A DNA stretch of 64,000 nucleotides from Paracidovorax citrulli (GTDB lineage: Bacteria; Pseudomonadota; Gammaproteobacteria; Burkholderiales; Burkholderiaceae_C), in contig NZ_FNEY01000016.1 of assembly GCF_900100305.1 (NCBI RefSeq), positions 37,344 to 101,343 on the forward strand. The letters are read 5' to 3'. Each line of letters starts with the position of its first letter. The stretch's first letter is position 1. The notes beneath the pieces are model-generated. The model did no database searches. It was given only the letters and a program-made list of their open reading frames with translations, and was not told where the DNA came from. The translations under genes were made by a program, and so were the position numbers. This document shows, piece after piece, positions 1-8,480 of the stretch.

Positions 1-1
1 G

Positions 2-307
2 TCGGAGCTGCGCCACCTCGGCCGGCTCGTGCAGGGCCACCGGGGCAAGGTGCGCAAGCTCGAGGCCGACATCGACGATCCGCGGCTGGCCCACCAGCTC
101 GCCTGCCTGCGCATGGCGGTCGCCCTGTGCCATGCCCGCCGCGACCCGGACCTGGAAGGTGTGGCCCTGGTGCGCGACGGGCACCGCTTCGTCGCCTCGG
201 CCCGCCCGGGCTGGGCCGCGGCGTATCCGCAATCGGCCCACCTGCTGCGCGAGGAAGGCACCGCATGGCAGAGAACCGCCTGGGAGTTCGTGGCCGAATT
301 GACCTGA
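2..307 (+). CDS. ppx: Exopolyphosphatase Ppx/GppA, C-terminal end (partial)
   Basis: Only the last ~101 codons are in the window; the gene starts upstream of base 1. The visible protein matches the helical C-terminal (HD-like) part of Ppx/GppA phosphatases, with a conserved run around LAHQLACLRMAVALCHARRD and an ending near AWEFVAEL. These enzymes cut orthophosphate from the end of polyphosphate. Polyphosphate kinase lies about 1.1 kb away on the other strand, so one locus holds both the making and the breaking of polyP. The catalytic ASKHA half is outside the window, so substrate (polyP or pppGpp) cannot be judged. Confidence 0.75.
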   Translation, partial: SELRHLGRLVQGHRGKVRKLEADIDDPRLAHQLACLRMAVALCHARRDPDLEGVALVRDGHRFVASARPGWAAAYPQSAHLLREEGTAWQRTAWEFVAELT

Positions 308-352
308 CGGCACGGCGGTGCAAAAGCCGCAAAAACATGCGGACTCATCCAT

Positions 353-377
353 AACGGTATAAACTGTTTATACCGTT
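353..377. promoter_or_regulatory. 25-bp AT-rich perfect palindrome upstream of the RHH-like gene
   Basis: The left arm AACGGTATAAAC (353-364) and its exact reverse complement (366-377) are separated by one base. The palindrome is AT-rich in a very GC-rich neighbourhood and ends 19 bp before the ATG at 397. The one-base spacer and low GC make it poor as a terminator, although TTTT follows. It fits a dimer-binding operator better. It could also serve the end of ppx; this is inference. Confidence 0.6.
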
Positions 378-396
378 TTACCTTCGATGATCCGCC

Positions 397-894
397 ATGC
401 CCGATACCACCTCTTCCGCCCCTGCCCCCGTCTCCGCCGAAGCTGCGGCCACCCCGCTGGCGGCCGCTTCGGTCGTCACTGCGGCCTCCAAGGCCGGCAA
501 GGGTGAAAAAGCCGGCAAGGCTCCCGGCGCAGCAGGCAAGCGCAGCGTCAAGCCCGCAGCGGCCGCCGCCGCCAAGCAGGCACCGGCCGCACGCGAAGCC
601 AAGCCGAAGAAGCCCAAGCTGGTGCGCGACAGCTTCACGATCCCCAAGGAAGAGTACGCCGCCATCGAAGGCCTGAAGCAGCGCCTGGCACTGCAGGGCG
701 CGCCCGCCAAGAAGAGCGAGCTGCTGCGTGCCGGCCTCGTGCTGCTGGCCAGCCTGCCCGATGCCGCGCTGGCCAAGGCGATGCAGGCCATCCCGTCCAT
801 CAAGACGGGTCGCCCGAAGTCCGAGCCGGCCGGGACCGCCATCGGCGCCAAGCCTGCCAAGGCCCCCAAGGCGCGCGCCGACGGCAAGGCCTGA
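397..894 (+). CDS. Ala/Lys-rich protein with ribbon-helix-helix-like core
   Basis: A 165-residue protein. Residues 1-75 are low complexity, rich in Ala, Lys, Gly and Pro like histone-H1-type tails. Residues ~76-120 (KLVRDSFTIPKEEYAAIEGL, then an Ala/Lys turn and SELLRAGLVLLASL) have the strand-helix-helix pattern of ribbon-helix-helix DNA-binding proteins. The tail is again basic (TGRPKSEP, KAPKARADGKA). No enzyme motif is visible. A role in DNA binding or nucleoid structure is likely, and self-control through the palindrome just upstream is plausible. It is transcribed away from ppx and converges on sixA. The exact function is not recognised. Confidence 0.75.
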   Translation: MPDTTSSAPAPVSAEAAATPLAAASVVTAASKAGKGEKAGKAPGAAGKRSVKPAAAAAAKQAPAAREAKPKKPKLVRDSFTIPKEEYAAIEGLKQRLALQGAPAKKSELLRAGLVLLASLPDAALAKAMQAIPSIKTGRPKSEPAGTAIGAKPAKAPKARADGKA

Positions 895-942
895 GCCCCT
901 TCCCGGGCAGCTGCTGGCGCATGCGGGACGCCGCTGCCCGGG

Positions 943-1407
943 CTACAGGAAATCCGGCGCCTGCACCGCCATGAGAATGGTTTCCGCCACCTCGGCGCGC
1001 GCCCGGCGGCGCAGCCACCACACCGCCCCCTTGCGGATGGCGCAATCCGGGGAGCGCAGGCCGAGAAGTTCGGCTGCGGCCTGCCCCAGCATGGGCTGGT
1101 GCCCCACGACCAGCACCGCGCCACGCGCGTGCGGCCACTGCACCAGTTCCAGGAGGTCCGCCGCGGTGCCTCCGGGCAGCAGCTCCGCGCGCAGCTTGTA
1201 TTTGCGCCCCAGCGCCTTGGCGGTGGCCTCGGTGCGGACAGCAGGGCTCGCCAGCACGCGCAGCCCGTCCGGCAGTTGTCGGTCCAGCCATGCCGCCATG
1301 CGCGCGGCCTGCTTCTCTCCCCGGGGCGTCAACGGGCGCTGCAGGTCTTCATCGCCTTCGCGGGGCTCTTCCGCCTCGGCATGCCGCCACAGGATCAGGT
1401 CCATCAT
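943..1407 (-). CDS. sixA: Phosphohistidine phosphatase SixA
   Basis: A 154-residue histidine-phosphatase-superfamily protein. It starts with the RHG-type catalytic motif LILWRHAEAE and has the second conserved histidine in VVGHQPMLG, plus SPAVRTEATA, which supplies an arginine of the phosphate pocket. Length fits SixA (~150-160 aa). SixA removes phosphate from phosphohistidine on signalling proteins. The ATG at 1407 overlaps the ppk1 stop as ATGA, so the two genes are translationally coupled and co-transcribed. The start could also be the next codon (1404). Confidence 0.85.
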   Translation of the reverse strand: MMDLILWRHAEAEEPREGDEDLQRPLTPRGEKQAARMAAWLDRQLPDGLRVLASPAVRTEATAKALGRKYKLRAELLPGGTAADLLELVQWPHARGAVLVVGHQPMLGQAAAELLGLRSPDCAIRKGAVWWLRRRARAEVAETILMAVQAPDFL

Positions 1408-3557
1408 GTCCTGGCCGCCAAGGGCGCGGCGCCGGACGGGCCGTAGCGCAGCATCAGCGCCTGCTGCGCGCCATGGCCGGACACGGGATGCGGCGCCCGG
1501 GCATAGGATCCGTCGGGTTGCAGCGTCCAGGCATCCTTGTCGTCGTGCAGGTAGGCGACCAGGCATTCGTCGATGATCCGCTGGCGCAGTTCGGGATCGT
1601 CCACCGGCCAGGCGAGTTCCACGCGCCGCAGCATGTTGCGGTTCATCCAGTCGGCGCTGGACAGCAGCAACTGCTCCTTGTCGCCCGCGCGGAAATAGAA
1701 CACCCGGGTGTGCTCCAGGAAACGCCCGATGATGGACCGCACGCGGATGTTGTCGGTCACGCCCTCGCGCTGCGCGGGCAGCATGCAGGCGCCGCGCACG
1801 ATCAGGTCGATGCGCGCGCCCTTCTGCCCGGCGGCGACGAGCGCGTTCATGAGTGCCTCGTCGGTCAACGCATTCATCTTCGCCACGATGCGCGCGTCTT
1901 CCCCGCGCGCGGCGGCATCGCCCACGGCCACGATCATCTCCTGCAGTTGCCGGTGCAGGTGGAAAGGCGCCATCACCAGGCGCCTGAGCCGGGGCAGCTT
2001 GTTCTGGCTGGCCAGGTGGTTGAACACGGCATCCATGTCGGCCGTCGTGTCCGCATCGGCCGTGAAATAGCTCAGGTCGGTGTAGAGCCGTGCCGTGCGG
2101 GGGTTGTAGTTGCCCGTGGAGAGATGCCCGTAGCGGCGCAGCTGCTTGCCCTCGCGGCGGGTCACCAGCAGCATCTTGCCGTGCGTCTTGAGTCCCACCA
2201 CCCCATAGACCACCTGGGCGCCGATGGACTCCAGCGCCTCCGCCCAGTTGATGTTCGCCTCTTCGTCGAAGCGGGCCTTCAGTTCCACGACGGCCATCAC
2301 TTCCTTGCCGCGGCGCACGGCCTCGCGCAGCAGCTCCATCATCTCGGAATCCGCGCCCGTGCGGTAGATCGTCTGCTTGATGGCCAGCACCTGGGGATCG
2401 TTCACGGCCTCGCGCAGGAACTGGAGCACCGAGTCGAAGCTCTCGAACGGCTGGTGCACCAGGATGTCGCGGCGCCGGATCTGCTCCATGAGCGGCGCGC
2501 CCACCTGCACCTGCCGGGGCCAGGCCGCGCGCCAGGGCGGAAACAGCAGGGCCGGCTCGTTGACCAGGTCCACCAGCTGCGTGAGCCGCACCAGGTTCAC
2601 GGGCCCATGGACGCGGAACAGCGCCGCATCGGGCAGCGCGAACTGCGACTGCAGGAAATCGGACAGAAAGCGCGAGCAGCTGGCCGACACCTCCAGGCGC
2701 ACCGCCTGGCCGTAATGGCGGTGCTGCAGGCCCTGGCGCAGGGCCGTGCGCAGGTTGCGCACGTCGTCCTCGTCCACGGCCAGGTCGGAATGGCGCGTCA
2801 CGCGGAACTGGGAGAACTCCGTCACGTCGCGCCCGGGGAACAGTTCGGTCAGATGTGCCCGCACAATGCTGGACAGACTGACGCACTGCGCCCCCTGCGG
2901 CGCCACCTTGACGGGCAGCCGCACCAGCCGCGGCAGCACACGCGGCACCTTGACGATGGCGATCTCGTTCTCGCGCCCGAAAGCGTCGTTGCCCTTGAGC
3001 CGCACGATGAAGTTCAGTGACTTGTTCGCCACCTGCGGGAAGGGATGCGCGGGGTCCAGCCCCACGGGCACCAGCAGCGGGCGCACTTCGCGCTCGAAGT
3101 AGTCGCGCACCCAGCGGCGCTGCTCGGGCGAGCGCTCGCCATGGGAGACGATGTGGATGCCCTGCTCGGCGAAGGCCGGCATCAGCGACTCGTTGTAGAG
3201 CGCGTACTGCCGGGCCACCAGATCGTGCGCCTTGGCGGACAACGCCTCGAAGGACGCCACCGTGTAAGGGCCCTTCGTCTCGCCGCTCTGCGCCGCCGTG
3301 ATGTGCGGAGCGGCGCGCACTTCGAAGAACTCGTCGAGGTTGGACGACACGATGCACAAGTACCGCAGCCGCTCGAGCAGCGGCACGTCGGTGCGCGCCG
3401 CCCAGTCGAACACCCGTTCGTTGAACGCCAGGATGCTGTGGTCGCGGTTGAGGAACGCGACGCCGGAGGCATCGGACCGGGGCTCGGAGGACGTCAGGGA
3501 ATCCTGGACGCCTGCGGACGAAGCCGGTTCCTCGGAGGACGTTGGCGAAGAGTGCAT
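1404..3557 (-). CDS. ppk1: Polyphosphate kinase 1
   Basis: PPK1 makes long polyphosphate chains from ATP through a phosphohistidine intermediate. The N domain has FLNRDHSILAFNERV, and the two catalytic-core histidines lie in KTHGKMLLV and GHLSTGNYNP about 20 residues apart, matching E. coli His435 and His454. The ADWMNRN motif near the C-terminus is also intact. The frame is open back to an ATG at 3635 (743 aa). I prefer the ATG at 3557 (717 aa) because the first codons of the longer form coincide with three 11-bp Pho-box-like repeats and a -10-like AATACT. An ATG at 3608 is also possible. It forms an operon with sixA. Confidence 0.92.
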   Translation of the reverse strand: MHSSPTSSEEPASSAGVQDSLTSSEPRSDASGVAFLNRDHSILAFNERVFDWAARTDVPLLERLRYLCIVSSNLDEFFEVRAAPHITAAQSGETKGPYTVASFEALSAKAHDLVARQYALYNESLMPAFAEQGIHIVSHGERSPEQRRWVRDYFEREVRPLLVPVGLDPAHPFPQVANKSLNFIVRLKGNDAFGRENEIAIVKVPRVLPRLVRLPVKVAPQGAQCVSLSSIVRAHLTELFPGRDVTEFSQFRVTRHSDLAVDEDDVRNLRTALRQGLQHRHYGQAVRLEVSASCSRFLSDFLQSQFALPDAALFRVHGPVNLVRLTQLVDLVNEPALLFPPWRAAWPRQVQVGAPLMEQIRRRDILVHQPFESFDSVLQFLREAVNDPQVLAIKQTIYRTGADSEMMELLREAVRRGKEVMAVVELKARFDEEANINWAEALESIGAQVVYGVVGLKTHGKMLLVTRREGKQLRRYGHLSTGNYNPRTARLYTDLSYFTADADTTADMDAVFNHLASQNKLPRLRRLVMAPFHLHRQLQEMIVAVGDAAARGEDARIVAKMNALTDEALMNALVAAGQKGARIDLIVRGACMLPAQREGVTDNIRVRSIIGRFLEHTRVFYFRAGDKEQLLLSSADWMNRNMLRRVELAWPVDDPELRQRIIDECLVAYLHDDKDAWTLQPDGSYARAPHPVSGHGAQQALMLRYGPSGAAPLAART

Positions 3558-3602
3558 GGAAGGCAAATTATCAGTATCGGAATCAGTTTTAGTATTGGGC
3601 TC

Positions 3603-3635
3603 GACCATGACATTTTCATGACATGTCATCGACAT
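3603..3635 (-). promoter_or_regulatory. Triple 11-bp Pho-box-like repeat upstream of ppk1
   Basis: Read on the plus strand, ATGACAT occurs at 3607-3613 and 3618-3624, and the related TCGACAT at 3629-3635. All are exactly 11 bp apart, with the AT-rich spacer TTTC between the first two. The complement ATGTCAT resembles the PhoB half-site CTGTCAT, which is also arranged in 11-bp direct repeats. A -10-like AATACT follows on the minus strand near 3592-3597. ppk is PhoB-regulated in many proteobacteria; binding here is inference. Confidence 0.6.
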
Positions 3636-3678
3636 ATGTCACGAACCGCCTCGCAACGATCATCGTGCCGCAAAGCGG

Positions 3679-4475
3679 TCATCCGAGGAAATGCTTGCGG
3701 TAGCGGGGAGGAAGATCCTCGATGCGCATCATCATCGGCAGGTCGGCGGTGTTGAAATCCGGATCCCACGCCGGTGCTCCGAGCACCCGCGTGCCCAGCC
3801 GCAGGTAACCCTTGATCAGCGCCGGCGGCTCCACCGGCAGCGAGCCGTCGAGCTGGTCCACCGGCAGCGGCAGGCGGGGCTGCACCTCGTATTCGGCCGG
3901 CGCCATGTAGCCTGCCTTGAGCTGGTTCCAGATGCTGGCCGCGGCGTTGCCGCTGAGCACGCCGTTGTGCAGCATGGGGATGCTCGCGCAGCCGATCATC
4001 ATGTCCAGCCGGTTGCGCACCATGAAGTCCGCCAGCGCACCCAGAGGGTCATGATGACCCCGCCGTGGCGGTAGTCGGGGTGCACGCAGCTGCGGCCCAG
4101 CTCCACCATGCGCCCGCGCAGGTGGTCCAGGCGCGACAGGTCGAACTCGGTGTCGCTGTACAGCCCGCCCGCACGCTGCGCCTGGGCGGGCGTCAGCACC
4201 CGGTAGGTGCCGATCACGGCCCGCGTTTCCACGTCCCGCACGAGCAGGTGCTCGCAGTACGCGTCGAAGGCGTCCACGTCATGGCCAGGGACGGAGGTGC
4301 TCAGGCGCGCGCCCATTTCACCCGCGAACACGAGGTACCTCAGCCGCTGGGCTTCCCGGACTTCGGCCGCGTCGCGGGCTCAGGAGGCCTCGATGGGTGC
4401 CACCGCGCTTTTGCCTGGCCGCGGCGCTGGAACCTCCCCAGGACCCGGTCGATGAAGCGACCTCCGGAAAGACAT
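3679..4475 (-). pseudogene. Decayed OlsB-type GNAT acyltransferase (nonsense codon plus frameshift)
   Basis: Reading from an ATG at 4475 gives a product of the COG3176 family (ornithine-lipid acyltransferase OlsB or hemolysin-like GNAT). Hallmarks are EVREAQRLRYLVFAGEMGA, VELGRSCVHPDYRHGG, MMIGCASIPM and LIKGYLRLGTRVLGAPAWD. An in-frame TGA at 4380-4382 stands where the family suggests Trp (S-stop-ARDAAEV). A second lesion at 4040-4042 looks like loss of one C in the plus-strand C-run. Restoring it reads TLWGALADFMVRNRLD. The C-terminus (LPPRYRKHFLG) is intact. OlsB makes lyso-ornithine lipid, a phosphate-free membrane lipid. Two independent lesions argue for a pseudogene, though sequencing error is not excluded. 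Confidence 0.8.
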
Positions 4476-4787
4476 GTCAGGAGACAGCGGCAGGGTGGGA
4501 ACAGGAAGGTCGCTCACGAATTACTCCCGGTGGACCGTTGAACCATCGCAGCCCTGCCCTGCAGGGCCGCGCTGGACAATGTCGCAGCGGTGCATGACAT
4601 GCCCATGTCTCGGCCATGGCGCGCTCATGACACCCGCCCGCGCCGCCGGCCCGGCCGTATCGCGTTCCGGGTGACCGGGCACGCGGCAGGGCCCCGCTCT
4701 TCTGGATTGCCCTGCCCGCCCGGCACCGACTCGCTGCTACACTTTGTTGCTCCCTACCGGCCACCCCAAGCCGGCGTCCGCCCTGTC
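4476..4787. other. 312-bp divergent intergenic region
   Basis: No convincing gene was found. This stretch lies between the start of the decayed GNAT gene (leftward) and the start of the GGDEF-EAL gene (rightward), so it should hold promoters for both. A 12-bp perfect palindrome GCCCTGCAGGGC sits at 4556-4567. The reading frame of the downstream protein stays open to 4590, but the added residues are Arg/Pro-rich and lack family similarity. Confidence 0.5.
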
Positions 4788-7019
4788 ATGCCCTTCACCA
4801 AAGTCCGGTCCCTGCCTGTTCTGGGAACATCCGACGGTCCTGCCGTGGAACGACTCCTGCGCGAGCAGCAGACGCTACTGGACAGTGCCGGCGTGGGTAT
4901 CGTGTTCATCCGGCAGCGGCAGGTGGTCCGCTGCAATCCCCGATATGCGGAAATATTCGGCTACGCCTCCACCCGCGAAGCGATCGGGTTGAGCAGCCAG
5001 AGCCTCTACCCCGATTCCGCGGCCTTCCGCGCCCTCGGGCGGGCGGCCTACCCCACCCTTTCCCTCGGGCTGCCCTACCGCTGCGAGTGCCAGATGCGGC
5101 GCAAGAACGGCCGCCTCTTCTGGGCCAGCCTCACGGGCCGCCTCATCAATCCGCTGGACACCTCCGAAGGATCGATCTGGATCGTCGATGACATCGACGA
5201 GCAGCGCCACGCGCAAATCCGGCTGCACGCGGCGATCCGGGAGAAGCAGGCGCTGTTCGACCACGCGATGGTGGGCATCGCATTCGTGCGCAACAACCGG
5301 CTCACCCGCTGCAACCGGCATTTCGAGCAGATGCTGGGCTACGCGCCGGGCGAGCTGTCCGAAGGATCGGCCCGCCAGCGGCATTTCAGCGATGCCGACT
5401 GGGAGGCCATGGAGTGCCACGGCCACGGCGAACCGAACGGCACGGGCTTCACCGGCGAGATGGAACTGCTCGCCAAGGACGGCAGCACGGTCGCCTGCGA
5501 GGTGCGCAGCCAGCCACTGGACCCGCTCTTTCCCGAACAGGGATGCATCTGCATCGCCATGGACGTGAGCGAGCAGCGCAAGACGCAGGCGGAACTCGCC
5601 CGCATGCACGCCGAACTGGAGCAGCAGGTCCAGGAGCGCACGCGCCAGCTCAGCGAAACCGTCGAGAGCCTGCACCGCGAGATCAACGACCGCAAGCACG
5701 ACCAGGAACGCATCTACTGGCTGGCGCACTACGACCCGCTCACCGGCCTGCCCAATCGCACGCTGCTGGCAGAACGCGCCCAGCACGCGATCCGGGTCGC
5801 GCAGGAAAACGGCACGCCCCTGGCGGTGGTCTTTCTCGATCTGGACCACTTCAAGCATGTGAACGATTCGCTGGGCCACCGGGTCGGCGACGCGCTGCTG
5901 GTGGAGATCGCCAAGCGCCTGAGGGCCGTGGTGCGCGACCGCGACACGGTTTCCCGGCTGGGCGGCGACGAATTCATCCTGCTGCTGCCAGGCGCCAATG
6001 CCCACGGCGCGGCGCGCGTGGCCACCAAGCTGCAGGAAGCCTCCCGCCAGCCCTACCAGATCGGCCACCACGAACTCACCATGGCGCCCTCGATGGGCAT
6101 CGCCCTCTTCCCGGACGACGGCTGCGATTTCGACACGCTGACGCAGTCCGCGGACGTGGCCATGTACCGCGCCAAGCTCGACGGACGCAACACCTACCGC
6201 TTCTTCACGCCGGAGATGCAGGCGCAGTCCGTGCGCGCCCTGCTGCTGGAAAACGCGCTGCGGCGGGCCCTGGAGCGCGAGCAGCTCCACCTGCACTACC
6301 AGCCCCAGATCACGATCGCCAGCGGCGAGATCCGCAGCGTGGAGGCCCTGCTGCGCTGGGACCATCCGGAGCTGGGCCCCATCTCGCCGGCCGAATTCAT
6401 CCCGATCGCCGAGGACAGCGGCCAGATCCTGCAGATCGGCGAATGGGTGCTCCGCACGGCCCTGGCACAGTTGCAGGCCTGGCATGCCATGGGGCTGGAG
6501 TGGCTGTCCATGGCCGTCAACCTGTCGGCCCTGCAGTTCCGGCAGCCATTGCTGCCGGAACTGGTCAGCCGCATCCTGGAAGAAACCCGCCTGCACCCCC
6601 AGCGACTGGAGCTGGAGCTGACCGAAGGTGTCGCCGTGGACGATCCGCGGTCGGCCATCGCGACCATGGACCAGCTCCATGCCCGCGGCGTGCGGATGTC
6701 GATGGACGACTTCGGGACCGGCTATTCGTCCCTGAGCCAGCTCAAGCGCTTCCAGATCTACAAGCTCAAGATCGACCAGTCCTTCGTGCGCGACCTGGGC
6801 GTGGACAGCAACGACCGGGCCATCGTGAGCGCCATCATCCGCATGGCCCAGGCCCTGGGCATGCGCACCACCGCCGAGGGCGTGGAAACGGCCGAACAGC
6901 TGGAGTACCTGCGGCAGCAGGGTTGCGACGAGGCACAGGGCTACTACTTCAGCCGCCCGCAGACCGCGCAGGCCATCACGCCGCTGCTGCAGCAGCGGAC
7001 GATACGGCCCGAAGGTTGA
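4788..7019 (+). CDS. PAS-PAS-GGDEF-EAL cyclic-di-GMP signalling protein
   Basis: A 743-residue cytoplasmic sensor with no clear membrane segment. Two PAS domains (~20-140 and ~150-265) are followed by a coiled coil (~270-310), a GGDEF domain with intact RLGGDEF, and an EAL domain with intact EALLRW, DDFGTGYSS and AEGVET. Both catalytic halves keep their signature residues, so synthesis and breakdown of c-di-GMP are both possible; which dominates cannot be told. The ATG at 4788 is chosen because PAS similarity begins soon after (LLREQQTLLDSAGVGI). It stands alone and converges on glmM with a 48-bp gap. Confidence 0.9.
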   Translation: MPFTKVRSLPVLGTSDGPAVERLLREQQTLLDSAGVGIVFIRQRQVVRCNPRYAEIFGYASTREAIGLSSQSLYPDSAAFRALGRAAYPTLSLGLPYRCECQMRRKNGRLFWASLTGRLINPLDTSEGSIWIVDDIDEQRHAQIRLHAAIREKQALFDHAMVGIAFVRNNRLTRCNRHFEQMLGYAPGELSEGSARQRHFSDADWEAMECHGHGEPNGTGFTGEMELLAKDGSTVACEVRSQPLDPLFPEQGCICIAMDVSEQRKTQAELARMHAELEQQVQERTRQLSETVESLHREINDRKHDQERIYWLAHYDPLTGLPNRTLLAERAQHAIRVAQENGTPLAVVFLDLDHFKHVNDSLGHRVGDALLVEIAKRLRAVVRDRDTVSRLGGDEFILLLPGANAHGAARVATKLQEASRQPYQIGHHELTMAPSMGIALFPDDGCDFDTLTQSADVAMYRAKLDGRNTYRFFTPEMQAQSVRALLLENALRRALEREQLHLHYQPQITIASGEIRSVEALLRWDHPELGPISPAEFIPIAEDSGQILQIGEWVLRTALAQLQAWHAMGLEWLSMAVNLSALQFRQPLLPELVSRILEETRLHPQRLELELTEGVAVDDPRSAIATMDQLHARGVRMSMDDFGTGYSSLSQLKRFQIYKLKIDQSFVRDLGVDSNDRAIVSAIIRMAQALGMRTTAEGVETAEQLEYLRQQGCDEAQGYYFSRPQTAQAITPLLQQRTIRPEG

Positions 7020-7067
7020 GCCGCTTCCCCGCGCGGCAGACCACCGGCTCCGCGCCGGGTGGCCTCT

Positions 7068-8402
7068 TCAACCCGCCCGGGCCGCGTCGGCGAGCTGGTG
7101 GGCGAAATGGCTGGCGCGGTCCGCATCCGAGGTCTCGACCATCACGCGCAGCAGCGGTTCGGTCCCGCTGGCCCGCACCAGCACGCGCCCCTGCGTGCCC
7201 AGTTCGGCTTCCACCGATTTCAGCGCGTCCTGCAGCACGGTGTTGGCCTTCCAGTCCTGGCCGGGAAGCAGCCGGACGTTGACCAGCACCTGCGGGAAAA
7301 GGCGCACGTGCTCCAGCGTGCGCGCCAGGCTGCGGCCGCCGCGCACGCAGGCCTGCAGCACCTGCAGCGCGCTGATCAGGCCGTCGCCCGTGGTGTGCCG
7401 GTCCAGCGCCAGCAGGTGGCCGGAGCTCTCGCCGCCCAGCAGCCAGCGGCGGCGGGCCAGTTCCTCCAGCACATAGCGGTCGCCCACCTTGGCACGGACC
7501 AGTTCCACGCCGTCGGCCTTGAGCGCGAGCTCCACGGCCATGTTGGTCATCAGGGTGCCCACCACGCCAGGGACGTTTTCCCCCCGCGACAGGCGGTCCG
7601 CCGCCAGGAGGTAGAGCAATTCGTCGCCGTTGTAGAGCCGGCCGGCGGCATCCACCATCTGCAGGCGGTCCGCATCGCCGTCCAGCGCCACACCGTAGTC
7701 GGCACGGTTGGCGCGCACCGCGCGCACCAGCGCGTCGGGATGGGTGGCGCCCACCTGGTGGTTGATGTTGAGCCCGTCGGGCGAGCAGCCGATGGCCAGC
7801 ACTTCGGCTCCCAGCTCGTGGAACACTTTGGGCGCGATGTGGTAGGCCGCGCCGTGCGCCGCATCCACCACGATCTTCGTGCCCTTGAGGGTGAGATCCT
7901 GGGAAAAAGTGCTCTTGCAGAACTCGATGTAGCGGCCGGCCGCATCCTCCAGGCGCCGGGCCTTGCCGAGGGAGGCCGAATCGGCCCAGGCCGGGGCCTC
8001 GTCGAGGGCGGCCTCGACCGCCAGTTCCCATTCATCGGGCAGCTTGGTGCCCTGCGCACTGAAGAACTTGATGCCGTTGTCGGGGTAGGCGTTGTGGCTG
8101 GCGCTGATCACCACGCCGAGGCTGGCGCGCTGCGCGCGCGTGAGGTAGGCGACGCCCGGCGTGGGCAGCGGCCCCAGCAGCACCACGTCCACGCCGGCCG
8201 AATTGAAGCCGGACTCCAGCGCGCTCTCGAGCATGTAGCCGGAAATGCGCGTGTCCTTGCCGATCAGCACCGTCGGCCTCTCCTCCGTGCGCCGCAGCAC
8301 CCGTCCCACCGCATGCGCGAGCCTCAGGACGAAATCCGGCGTGATGGGGGCCTGCCCCACGGTTCCACGAATACCGTCCGTACCGAAATATTTGCGAGCC
8401 AT
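7068..8402 (-). CDS. glmM: Phosphoglucosamine mutase
   Basis: Interconverts glucosamine-6-P and glucosamine-1-P for UDP-GlcNAc and hence peptidoglycan and LPS. The 444 residues match the family length. The phosphoserine loop is [13 protein letters not shown] (Ser about 102), the Mg-binding loop is DGDADR, and the sugar-binding GGESSGH and phosphate-binding RASGTEP motifs are present. Two ATGs compete (8408 and 8402). An AGGA sequence lies at ideal distance only from 8402, so [10 protein letters not shown] is the preferred start. It lies downstream of folP, as in many proteobacteria, with a gap of about 78 bp. Confidence 0.95.
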   Translation of the reverse strand: MARKYFGTDGIRGTVGQAPITPDFVLRLAHAVGRVLRRTEERPTVLIGKDTRISGYMLESALESGFNSAGVDVVLLGPLPTPGVAYLTRAQRASLGVVISASHNAYPDNGIKFFSAQGTKLPDEWELAVEAALDEAPAWADSASLGKARRLEDAAGRYIEFCKSTFSQDLTLKGTKIVVDAAHGAAYHIAPKVFHELGAEVLAIGCSPDGLNINHQVGATHPDALVRAVRANRADYGVALDGDADRLQMVDAAGRLYNGDELLYLLAADRLSRGENVPGVVGTLMTNMAVELALKADGVELVRAKVGDRYVLEELARRRWLLGGESSGHLLALDRHTTGDGLISALQVLQACVRGGRSLARTLEHVRLFPQVLVNVRLLPGQDWKANTVLQDALKSVEAELGTQGRVLVRASGTEPLLRVMVETSDADRASHFAHQLADAARAG

Positions 8403-8480
8403 TGTCATGTTCCTGCTGGTTTCTTCTTGCTTTGCCGGCTTGGCCCCGTGCTTTCCGGCGGGAGCGCGCCGCCAAGGCGG

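Noticed and set aside
1290..3020. 576-codon plus-strand frame opposite ppk1
   Set aside because: It is a shadow of ppk1, which has full catalytic motifs on the other strand.
943..3357. 804-codon minus-strand frame that includes sixA
   Set aside because: Only its last 154 codons are real (SixA); the rest is ppk1 read in the wrong frame, so no fusion protein is claimed.
3558..3635. Longer N-terminus of ppk1 (start at 3635)
   Set aside because: The added codons coincide with the 11-bp Pho-like repeats and a -10-like element and have no match to PPK N-termini; 3557 is preferred.
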